A DNA stretch of 64,000 nt, from contig NC_044920.1 of assembly GCF_003576645.1 (NCBI RefSeq), forward strand, positions 18,020,529-18,084,528. The letters run 5' to 3'. Shown here one piece after another: positions 55,904-64,000 of this stretch. The notes beneath the pieces are model-generated. The model ran no database searches. It worked only from the letters and a program-made list of their open reading frames with translations, and had not been told where the DNA came from. This DNA comes from Ipomoea triloba. Taxonomy: Eukaryota > Streptophyta > Magnoliopsida > Solanales > Convolvulaceae. Made by a program: the position numbers and the translations under genes. The first letter of the stretch is position 1. Each line of letters starts with the position of its first letter.

Positions 55904-56555
55904 GTATCAATATTCTTTATCTTTTAAGCTCATGATTTATTTTAATTATGCATGCTTTATGATTTCTACGTGATTTATACGTATGCATGTTCAATATTTG
56001 TGTTTTAATTGCTTAATTTGTTTAATTTCGTACGTATGCATGTAACGTTTGTTTTTTTATGTACACACATATATATGGTTAATGCATGTAATTTTTATCT
56101 GTGTGTTTCAATCATTACGCATGCTAGACATTATTTATGTGTTACTGTTAGTAGGTGGATGTAATATTTGCTCAGTATTTAAAATTTGTCCTACTTGCCA
56201 TGCATGACTCATGAGAAATGGGTTTACGTGTTTTGTCTTCATGCTTTTGGATTTGAGATTACTTCTTGTGGTAGATTTCACATTTTCTACTGATAGAAAT
56301 TTACTTTTCCTAGGACTGCTACCTGACAAATTTATTGACTTACTTATCTGATTGCATTTACTTTTTCAAAGAATGTTTCCTAATTTGTCAGCTTTAAATT
56401 GAATATGTGATTTGATGCATCCCTACCTTATAAATGCACCGATTTTCCATATCCATTTTTGGCAAGATGAGCAACTTCCAAACACTACCTAATTTGACCG
56501 TATTGCCCCTCTACTTTTTAAATCCAAAGCTTTTATGACAAGGGCATATTGGTAG
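55904..56555 (+). other. AT-rich spacer between pol and the extra frame
   Basis: Repeated GCATGC/GTATGCATG words (55950-56110), no frame. Expected position of the region between pol and the env-like frame in SIRE-type elements. Confidence 0.5.
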
Positions 56556-56757
56556 TTGATCACCTCAATTTTGACCTATAAAACCCTTGATTTTCACTCA
56601 CAATTTTTAAACCTAAAAAGCAAAACCCTTCACATTCCCAAACACCCTACCCATCGTCCTCAAGGGATAACCCCACACTCAAAATTCATCCCAAAATTTC
56701 GAACAACTCTCAAGTTCATACTCAAAATTCATACATCCAATTTCTACCCACCCGAAA

Positions 56758-57300
56758 TTGATTCTAGAGATGGCATCTACAAGCTCTACCCAACCCGAAA
56801 ACACCCAAGTTGAAGCACCTATTGAGAAGATTCATTCGGGGCATTTACTCACAAAAGAGGATTTCATGAACATCTCAATCAATGGAAGAATTGCTAAAAA
56901 TGTGTTCAATGGTATGGAAATGAGTGGCATCTTAAAGGTATGCACCTTTGGTTATGTTGGCATATTTGATGATGATGTAAGTGAATTCTTTGAGCATGCT
57001 ACATATAGGATTTCGCATATAGAATCTATAGTTGGTGGAATTCATGTGCAAGTTGATTTGGATGGTTTTAGGAATTTGTTTGATGTTGATGAGCATGCCT
57101 TGAAATTTGAGGATTTTATATTTGATTCACATGATTATTGGAATATTGTACGTAGAGATGTGAATACTATTGTGCCAAAGTTGTCCGGTTTTCGTAAGGA
57201 TATTATATGGGAATATGGCAAGTTGCTAGAAATCATTGCAAAATGCCTTTTGTGCAAGCTTGGTGGGTTTGATAGATTAACCTCTCAAATTTCTGGGTGA
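56758..57300 (+). CDS. Env-like / extra frame of SIRE-like element 2
   Basis: A clean frame of about 177 residues from the likely start at 56770: MASTSSTQPENTQVEAPIEK, then FMNISINGRIAKNVFNGMEM, VDLDGFRNLFDVDEHALKFE and RRDVNTIVPKLSGFRKDIIW, ending ISG before TGA (57298-57300). Reading on in the next frame gives DFSDQEAMKSGFPNSD, so the natural frame may have been longer. It lies downstream of pol in the same orientation, where SIRE-type elements carry their second frame (env-like / putative plant transposon protein). No transmembrane helix or signal peptide is visible in this part, so an envelope role is not supported by the sequence itself. Confidence 0.55.
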   Translation: MILEMASTSSTQPENTQVEAPIEKIHSGHLLTKEDFMNISINGRIAKNVFNGMEMSGILKVCTFGYVGIFDDDVSEFFEHATYRISHIESIVGGIHVQVDLDGFRNLFDVDEHALKFEDFIFDSHDYWNIVRRDVNTIVPKLSGFRKDIIWEYGKLLEIIAKCLLCKLGGFDRLTSQISG

Positions 57301-57453
57301 TTTTTCCGATCAAGAGGCAATGAAAAGTGGTTTTCCAAATAGTGACTGAACTGAGAAGCTTACAAAATCAGGAAAAGAGACTTTGGAAAAGGCTTGTTCT
57401 CCTGTGCAAAAAGCCTGCGGATTAGGCTTTTTCTATTTTTTTTAAACAGTGCC

Positions 57454-57497
57454 ATTAAATACGGTAGGTGTGAACTTGTACACCTACCGTATTTAAT
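57454..57497. repeat. Perfect 18-bp inverted repeat, 8-nt loop
   Basis: ATTAAATACGGTAGGTGT, loop GAACTTGT, then ACACCTACCGTATTTAAT. Fully complementary arms, located just past the env-like frame. No T run follows and no helitron-type CTRR end is present, so its role is unknown. Confidence 0.9.
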
Positions 57498-58330
57498 TTA
57501 AAACAATACTTTTTATACTCCAACCATAATTCCTTTTAATACTCCAACCACTCTCCTCTCTACCCCACTTCCTCATCCAAATCTCCAATCTTCCGATTCT
57601 CTTCACCCACCACTTTCAAACCTTTTTTTTTCTACAAATTTTGTGGTCCTTCTCAAGTCCCTTTCATCCTTTTTGCTTGTGGTCCCAAATTTTCAAATAT
57701 TGTTTGACTATAAGTGTGAATCTTGTGTGGGCTTGAGACAAACGGCGGTGGTTCCAGGGAAGCCAGTAAGAACTAATACATTTTTATTTTTATTTATTTA
57801 TTTTACATGTGTACATTGAATTTGGCTTAGATGACTTTGTGGATCATGTGACCATGAAGATTAGTGTCAAGTTTACTGTTGAGGAGTGGCTGTAGTTGTT
57901 GATGAGTTTGAGATACTTGTAAATTGGTTTTGTGTGTTTTGTTGCACTTGTAAATCATGAAGTCCTATACTTTCTATTCAATTAACTATAATTATCTTTT
58001 AATTTTCCTTTCAAATTCACACTTTTCCTCGTCAAAGCCAATGTTCTAAATCCATTGGTCTTTATTTCTTTATTTCATGACTTTAATTTGTATTAGTTGT
58101 AGCTGCAATTTTATTTACATTTCAATTGGCTGAAATGGTTAGTGTTGGTATTAGGGAAGACTGTGAAGCTTCAAAGTGTGAGTTAACTATTTGCTTGGTT
58201 GTTTTCTTGGTTGTTATTTGATTGAACTGTGAAACTCAGGTTCTGTTCTTACTGTTATAGTAAGAAGTCTGGTTGTCTGATGTTTATAGTAAAGTAAACT
58301 AAGCTGTTAGCTATAAAAGTATATCTGTAA
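57498..58330. other. Intergenic, no gene established
   Basis: A CT-rich stretch (57540-57680) followed by TTGAGACAAACGGCGGTGGTTCC...CCAGTAAGAAC near 57731-57770, which could be the end of a leader exon with a donor, but no downstream exon is recognisable. Confidence 0.35.
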
Positions 58331-58640
58331 CCCAAGGATCGCTCGCGGGCCGATCCGGGCCAACCAATGATAGCGTAAATAGAACCGGGGGTTACGATTA
58401 CACTACGAATACGTATGTTTGTCAATAAGTGGGAGAGCGCTCGTATGTCAGCCGGTTGGTCTACCGTAGGGTGACCAGGCAGTCCGAGGCTGAGTAATAT
58501 CCCGAGTGGTAAGTGATTACGAGCGGGCCGCTCGGAATAGCGCAGGCTGCTATTGTAGGGTGGTCAGGTTGCAATTACAGAGTGGGAATTACGGGTGAAC
58601 AGTTACACGGGGTGTAGACCGTGATATAGATTGATGTTGT
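58330..58640 (-). repeat. GC-richer block with GTAGGGTG-type repeats
   Basis: Contrasting composition, with recurring TACCGTAGGGTGACCAGG / ATTGTAGGGTGGTCAGG / TGTTGTAGGGTGAGATTAC words. On the minus strand CTATTTACGCTATCATTGG echoes CTATTTACACCATCAATGG at the nearby LTR end, so it may belong to the same retroelement. Confidence 0.4.
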
Positions 58641-59024
58641 AGGGTGAGATTACAAGTGGTGAGTAGTAGTAGTTACAATCAGATGGAGATATAGATATAC
58701 GTCGAAGGTGATGTTTTTTCACTTTTGGTGTCTTTTGTAAAATAATAGTTTGCAAAATTAGTCGTTTAAGAATTGGAATTTCATATTTAGAATTCCAGCA
58801 GGCTTGGTAATCTTTGTGTACTATAATAATAGTAGCTTTGGAATTGGAGTTTGGATTTAGAATTGGGTAGCTTTGGAATTGGAGTTTGGCATGCAGTAGA
58901 TTTTTGACCCATCTTCTCCACTCTTCATCGTTGTTGCTGGGGAAACGAAGGAATGAGGCAAAGAAATTCTCCATTTTTGTTGATGAGAGGACGACCTTTT
59001 GTTGCGTCCCCACAGACGGCGCCA
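58641..59024 (-). pseudogene. Start of the internal region of a minus-strand LTR element
   Basis: The frame MAPSVGTQQKVVLSSTKMEN (from 59025 downwards) starts inside the primer-binding site and stays open to 58603. It continues FFASFLRFPSNNDEEWRRWV but shows no gag domain that I recognise. It probably is the leader of the gag region of a truncated gypsy element; nothing else of that element remains to the left. Confidence 0.35.
59007..59024 (-). promoter_or_regulatory. Primer-binding site on the minus strand
   Basis: TGGCGCCGTCTGTGGGGA on the minus strand, directly after an LTR-like CACCATCA end. This is the common gypsy-type primer site (compare TTGGCGCCATCCATGGGGA at 18013). Confidence 0.8.
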
Positions 59025-59404
59025 TTGATGGTGTAAATAGATCTGGATGTACGGATCAAAACTACCATAGTGTATAATGTATATATATATATATATGATG
59101 ATATGTGAACTAATGAAGATGATAAAATGGTAGAAAAGAGAAATGGCTGAGTGAAGCCAATAATCTGTGTGTTGTGTATTGTGAATGCCCACATTGAATG
59201 AATTACAAGGAAGGGTTAGGGCCTTTATATAGTTACAGGCCCTGACCCTTCAGGAATATAATATAATATTTTCTAAAGGACACTTGACCTTTCACATTAT
59301 CTAAGGGTCACTTGACCTTTCAGGAATATAATAATAATAAATACACACTTCGAATTCCTACGTGTAGTCCTTGGGGTATTTACCCACCACTTATTCATAA
59401 TGTC
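59025..59404 (-). repeat. Probable LTR on the minus strand (about 380 bp)
   Basis: On the minus strand the segment runs from TGACATTATGAATAAGTGG (59404) to CTATTTACACCATCA, next to a primer-binding site. A TATATAAAGGCCC-like box occurs at about 59230-59218. The second LTR is absent, so the outer boundary (TGA at 59404) is inferred. Confidence 0.55.
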
Positions 59405-59655
59405 AAATTCTAATGCAGCATGTAACAAGCGTATTTTAATAATGTTAAAAATAAATAAGGCTTATTCATTGAACAAGCCTATTACTTATGCTTGTTCAAG
59501 AATATTTTGTGTTTTAAATTAACAAGATTGATTTCTAATTTATTAATTAGAATAAATGAATTAAATTTAGAATCACATGATTGATTTGAATGTATTTTTG
59601 AAGTAGAATATTTTATTTCAAATAGTAATGAATATTTTTATTATCTTTTACAGTT
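59405..59655 (+). other. Flank upstream of the PMD pseudogene
   Basis: AT-rich; ends TTATCTTTTACAG right before the first ATG, so an additional upstream exon is possible. Confidence 0.4.
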
Positions 59656-62181
59656 ATGGCTGCACGAAGGCAATTACATCCGGGCCCGATGGATCCGTCG
59701 GTGCTAACATTTCAGCATAGGCATCGGTCTATGTCCATATGGATGGATCCAGATTTTAATGCACGTATTAAACCGTGCCGATACGATGGCCAAACAGTGG
59801 TGCCCAGCGATGAAAGAATGATTAATTACTTGCATATTGCTGGGTTCTACGGGGTATCTCATCTTAGAGATATAAGGTTGGACCATTCATTAATCGCTGC
59901 TTTGATTGAGCGGTGGCGGCCTGAGGTTCACGCGTTTCACGCTTTGATTGAGCGGTGGCGGCCTGAGGTTCACGCGTTTCACCTACCGTTTGGGGAGGTA
60001 CGGCCTGAGGTTCACGCGTTTCACCTACCGTTTGGGGAGGTAGGTATAACACTTCAAGATGTTGAAGTGTTACTTGGGCTTAAGGTGGACGACCTAGTTG
60101 TTACTGGACGTGTCAAGCGTTCTACCGAACAATGGAAGGAATTGTGTAGTCGTTTGTTGGGATTTACTCCCCTTGATCGATTTTTGAAGCAGTCGAAAAT
60201 TAATTTGACTGCAATAGGACCCGTTCCAGAACTAACCGCGGATAGCACAGATGATGACGTGCAAGTTGCTACGCGGATACAATTGATGCATTTGTTAGGA
60301 GGACTTCTTTTCCCCGAATCAACAAACATGGCGGTAAATTTGGCCTTGTTTCCTTTCATTGAGGATTTTGAGGTATGTGGCCAGTATAGTTGGGGATCAG
60401 CTGTGTTAGCCTATCTTTATAGGGGTTTGTGCAAAGGAGCTGACCACCATACTTCGGTTGTCGGTGGTTGTATGCTACTGCTGCAACTTTGAGCATGAGA
60501 GAGGCTTCCTATGCTTAGGCCAGATATACTTTTAAGTTAATAGCAGAATTAAATATTCGTGATTTGCCAGTTGGTGCTAGGTAAGTTGTAATAGTTAATT
60601 TTTTTAAAAACATATTGAATTCACTTTGTGTTGAAGTAGTCAGGAATTGTTGTTGCAAATATAGGTGGGTAGGTGCACATTTTTGGGGGAATGTGCATCA
60701 TTACATGATTCGGGCATATCGCGACCAATTGGATCGCGTTAACCAACAAATGGTACGTTCGTTTAATGTTGGCGTTACTATGCTCATTTATATAATCATA
60801 TTTTGTGGTAATCATAACATTTTTTTTTACGTCTTTCGCAGTTTGTCTTCCAGCCTTACAATGAATTATTTCCTCAATTGCCTGACTATTGCACGGTCGA
60901 CCAAGTGATTTGGACAGCTCGAGTGCCTTTGATCTATTTTTATATCATTGAGTACTACTATCCTGACCGGTTCTGCAGGCAATTCAGCGGTTTCCAAGAT
61001 GTCCCGTTTGAAGTCGTGTACAGTGAGGAATTGCACGCGTTCGACGGGCGATCTGGCAATTTTGATTGGGCTAACAAGCACGCTCAGCATTTGTACTGTT
61101 GGAGACAACGGGCAGGTTTCATCCACCCAATGCAAGTGATGAACAATCCCATTACAAGTGATGCATACCGGGTATGGTATCATACCCATGGCAAGCTTTT
61201 CATTGGCAACCCTGAACACCGACAAGATCAGGGTTATGTCCAATGTGGTGCCTTGTTAAATGAAGCGGTTAGTATGTTCAATAACGGATAACGTTTTTTT
61301 TAAATGAGGTGATTAATAATTTATGATCATATATATGTTATGTGAATATATGTTGTATATTTGATGCAGATGCACTACATTCGTGAAATGCATATAAGTA
61401 CCAGAGAGGCTCGCGAGGATGGAGCGCGAGCTCTTGATCTCGTTCGGGAACTTCACATTAGCTCGCGCGAACATTTAGAGAATGCTGGCTATGCTTACTA
61501 TGCGGACGTCCCCCCACATTTATTCAATGACGCACCGGTATACGAGCCAAGGGTGCAGCATCGCCGTCCAGATTTACGACGACATCGAGAGAACATGCGG
61601 GGTCAACCTAGGCGCGGTGGTAGGCGTATGCGCGCTGTCAACTAGGCTTTGCAAGCCACGGCAGACCAACAAAGACATGACGCCGAAGATGACGATGACG
61701 ATGATGAGGATGGGAATGCGCTAGCACTTGTGCCTGTTCAATACCAGGGCGGTGACCAAAACTATGACTCACAGCCTTTTACTATGTCAGGCCCCAGCTC
61801 AAGCTTTTGTGGTCCCTATTCACAGGCCGACTTTGGTGGTTTGTCTCAGTATACTCCAGCTAGTCAAGTGTATGATCCCTCACAGCCGGGTCATCCCACC
61901 ATAATGCACCATCGAATATACTCCCGCAATTTGGAGGTCAAAATCGGCCGGCATACAACACCTCACCTTGGTCCCATCCAGTTGGAGATTTTATTGTAGA
62001 AGACTCTTCTAGTCAACCCGGTATTTGGAGCCAAAACATCGGTATGCCGAGCACTACTGACTTCCTAGATATACAGGAGCCACAGGAGGTGCAGGAGCCA
62101 CAAGAACCACAGAGACGACAATCAACCCGAATCAGATTTCCTACAGTTTGTGGAACGCACCCGCGTCAAATGTATATTTAA
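59656..62181 (+). pseudogene. Plant mobile domain (PMD, MAIN-like) gene, four exons, decayed
   Basis: Exons 59656-60580, 60665-60752, 60842-61267 and 61370-62181, all GT-AG. Exon 1 has the PMD start: RQLHPGPMDPSVLTFQHRHR, then LIERWRPEVHAFHLPFGEVG with ITLQDVEVLLGLKVDDLVVT. Exon 2 has WVGAHFWGNVHHYMIRAYRD, exon 3 FVFQPYNELFPQLPDYCTVD and VPLIYFYIIEYYYPDRFC, exon 4 an Arg/Gly-rich stretch and an acidic run (AEDDDDDDEDGN). PMD proteins are related to MAIN/MAIL1 and are carried both by host genes and by plant transposons (from the literature). Lesions: TGA 60490-60492 and 60496-60498 (both where Trp is expected), a frameshift before 60580, TAG 61643-61645 (Gln expected) and a late frameshift near 61905. 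Two 42-bp in-frame duplications lie at 59899-60042. Probably a transposon-derived copy; no terminal repeats were found. Confidence 0.8.
59899..60042 (+). repeat. Two overlapping 42-bp tandem duplications inside the PMD exon
   Basis: Unit A (GCTTTGATTGAGCGGTGGCG...TTTCAC) at 59899-59940 repeats exactly at 59941-59982. Unit B (CGGCCTGAGGTTCACGCGTT...GGAGGTA) at 59959-60000 repeats exactly at 60001-60042. Each adds 14 codons without changing the frame, and the two share 24 bp. Confidence 0.95.
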
Positions 62182-62496
62182 TTTGTTAAGTAAATTTATT
62201 ATTAAATAATTATAGTTGTTAAAATATTAATTGATTATATTCTTTCATGTTTGTAGGTATCGGTAACTGACACGGATGTGCATGGTTTATATTTTGACAT
62301 TTTTTTACTTCATAATGTGATTAGATAATATTTTGGGATGTTCTCACCACTGTTTTCCTCTCCAACACGAAGTAGACTAATCCGACTAGCTATGAATATT
62401 AATTCTTTCTTTAATTCTATCTAGTTATGTTGTGTTTTCACTTTTTGCATTTCCGCATTTGAATCGACGATGTATCTGTCTTTACATGTTTTCATG
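62182..62496. other. 3' flank of the PMD pseudogene
   Basis: AT-rich, no reading frame; TTGTAGGTATCGG near 62251-62263 could be a relic splice acceptor. Confidence 0.35.
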
Positions 62497-62499
62497 AAA

Positions 62500-62561
<62 letters not shown>
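62497..62561. repeat. (AAT)n-(ATT)n palindromic microsatellite
   Basis: About nine AAT units flow into about eleven ATT units around AATATT, giving a self-complementary tract. Confidence 0.95.
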
Positions 62562-62562
<1 letters not shown>

Positions 62563-62763
62563 CAGGTAAGCATTTTAATCTTTTGGCCAAAAGCTTCTTG
62601 CTTTCCATCCTGGTACTTTTTTGTTTTTTTTTTGTTTTATTTTAAAATGGTTATAATGCATTAATGCATTCCCTTTACTTACCAGTAATGCATTATCCAC
62701 CCCTTTAAAATGGATCGAGTATAAACTAGTAATGCATTATCCACCCCTATTTGTACCTTTTCC
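62562..62763. repeat. Short direct repeat AGTAATGCATTATCCACCCC
   Basis: The phrase occurs at about 62683 and 62728, separated by 45 bp. Otherwise noncoding AT-rich sequence. Confidence 0.7.
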
Positions 62764-62764
62764 A

Positions 62765-62819
<55 letters not shown>
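62764..62819. repeat. (TTA)n microsatellite
   Basis: About 18 units of ATT/TTA followed by TTGTTGTTG. Confidence 0.95.
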
Positions 62820-62820
<1 letters not shown>

Positions 62821-63121
62821 TGTTGTTGTTATCATGTTAAATGGTTGATATTTTTATTGCTATTATTTTTAAGATATGATGTGGTTCTATAATAAAGATG
62901 TGATTGTCATATTAGCAAATTTAACAAAAGATATAATGGTGATATTTAGGTGACCAAATTGAACAAATTATCAATCTATTTTTTGAAAATCAATCTATTT
63001 TATTATAAATATATTTAAAATCGTTTATTATATTTTGTTCAAGATTTAATTCTTGAAAAACTAAAAACAAAAAAAAAACTAATATAAAACAACTTCTTAA
63101 TTCGATTGAAATAGAGCCTTA

Positions 63122-63487
63122 TTACACACCAACATCGACATTTGCATAGTCTTCAATATTGTAGACGTACAAATCTTCCGTCATTATTTCCATTCCACAC
63201 ATGTCGAATGCTATTAGGTGAACCTCCCCAACTTCATAATTGAAGAACACCAAGCTCCTGATAACACGGCGATGGTTCCAAAGCATACGCATGAGGAACG
63301 CATACTGTTCACCGTAATTGATTAACTCTCTGACATTTATGAACGTAAGGGTGAAAGTGTCGTGTCTAAGAGCAACACTATCACCCTCACTCTTGGTCCA
63401 AAAAATGAAGTTAGACAGACTTGATTGGTCGTCACAGAATTCATCAAAACCAATCATTAACGTCCTACAACCTGACAGTGTGGTCAA
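63122..63487 (-). CDS. Unidentified protein fragment, about 121 aa, possible last exon
   Basis: A minus-strand frame reading TTLSGCRTLMIGFDEFCDDQ, then LSNFIFWTKSEGDSVALRHD, YAFLMRMLWNHRRVIRSLVF and GMEIMTEDLYVYNIEDYANV, stop at 63122. Codon use and residue mix look protein-like. The first ATG is 30 nt in; upstream the frame is closed by TAA. ACACCAACAG/GATTG at about 63493 would be a usable splice acceptor, so this could be the last exon of a gene starting beyond 63500 or outside the window. I recognise no family; an F-box-associated or self-incompatibility-like protein is only a guess. Confidence 0.35.
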   Translation of the reverse strand: MTTLSGCRTLMIGFDEFCDDQSSLSNFIFWTKSEGDSVALRHDTFTLTFINVRELINYGEQYAFLMRMLWNHRRVIRSLVFFNYEVGEVHLIAFDMCGMEIMTEDLYVYNIEDYANVDVGV

Positions 63488-63506
63488 TCCTGTTGGTGTA
63501 ATTTAA

Positions 63507-64000
63507 GGAATATGAGGAATAACATAGACGAGGAAATGAGATCTTCAGGCGTGATATCACTTTCCTATAAGCTTTTAATCTTTCCTCTAAAAAAGCAACG
63601 AGGTTTCAAGATTAAATCTTATGGGATACAAGAAGATTAAACAAAGTTCTTTATTGCTTGAAAAAAAACTTTAGGAGAGTTTTGAACCGTGAAATAACTT
63701 GATAGAATGCAAAACTTGCTTCTTTCCATCAGATGACACTCCCTAGAATTTATAGAGAAAATTCTAATCGTTGGGAGCAGTTACTGGAAGTTTATGGCTG
63801 TTGGTAAACCACCTTCAACCATATATTTGAAATTCCAACTGATTTTGGATAGGATAATCTGGTTTACGTAAGTTACGTACCCATGCATGATAAACGTGTT
63901 AAAATCACATTCTAGTCTTAATATCCCCAATGCAATATACTTGTTGCAAAACAAGAGATACTAAAACATGTGTACGTTACTTACCCTTACATATATCAGA
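63507..64000. other. No feature established
   Basis: AT-rich; if 63122-63487 is a terminal exon, this is its intron or upstream part. No exon recognised. Confidence 0.35.

Larger units (their letters stand above)
48169..57300 (+). mobile_element. SIRE-like Ty1/copia element 2, 5' LTR to env-like region
   Basis: Layout: 5' LTR (48169-50489), primer-binding site, gag (50557-52612), protease-integrase-reverse transcriptase-RNase H (52636-55903), an AT-rich spacer and an extra frame (56758-57300). The long LTR, Met-tRNA primer site, coiled-coil gag tail and an additional frame after pol fit the SIRE/Maximus lineage. No 3' LTR or polypurine tract follows in the window, so the 3' end is deleted. 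The coding region is broken by a handful of stops and frameshifts but is otherwise well preserved. Confidence 0.85.

Noticed and set aside
62497..62561. Terminator-like palindrome
   Set aside because: It is an AAT/ATT microsatellite, not a transcription terminator.

Overview
The window looks like a stretch of a medium-to-large eudicot nuclear genome. The evidence is AT-rich intergenic DNA, spliceosomal introns, tRNA-derived SINEs, hAT and PIF-type elements, and several generations of nested Ty1/copia and Ty3/gypsy LTR retrotransposons. I cannot name the species. Only two ordinary host genes are convincing, both in the first 12.3 kb. On the minus strand are the first two coding exons of a PRAF-type (PH-RCC1-FYVE) protein (start at 4661). 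Head-to-head with it, on the plus strand, is a complete six-exon gene for a 260-residue RRM protein of the nuclear speckle RNA-binding (NSR) type (9012-12242). From memory, the Arabidopsis counterparts PRAF1 (At1g76950) and NSRa (At1g76940) are also neighbours, so this may be conserved microsynteny.

Around and inside these genes are small elements: a PIF/Harbinger-type element with TTA target duplication (1438-2166), fold-back MITEs, two hAT-type non-autonomous elements (7550-8064, 12631-13404), a SINE family (5577-5804, 8578-8671, 37167-37273) and a truncated gypsy LTR piece (7282-7463).

From about 15 kb to 57 kb the DNA is nearly all transposon. A hAT element of about 4.5 kb (17069-28036, 8-bp duplication GAAAAAGT, transposase pseudogene at 25395-26931) has been split by a Tat-like Ty3/gypsy element (17363-23814, 5-bp duplication ATCTC). 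A copia remnant (31507-36509) is split by an LTR-like insertion of about 2.5 kb. A SIRE-like copia element (37614-43396, duplication GACGT) has lost pol and carries an unrecognised coding-like segment. A second SIRE-like element (48169 to about 57300) keeps recognisable gag, protease, integrase, reverse transcriptase, RNase H and an env-like frame but has no 3' LTR in the window. Just before it, a block of about 1 kb occurs in exact tandem copies separated by long (TA)n runs and N gaps, which is probably an assembly artefact.

The last 7 kb holds a minus-strand LTR with its primer-binding site, a four-exon plant-mobile-domain (PMD, MAIN-like) pseudogene with two overlapping 42-bp in-frame duplications, microsatellites, and an unidentified minus-strand reading frame. 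No bacterial-type system, CRISPR array or rRNA/tRNA gene is present. The most informative signals are the nested insertion history, the C-to-T pattern of stop codons in the dead elements, a GC-AG intron in the PRAF gene, and the NSR-PRAF neighbourhood.
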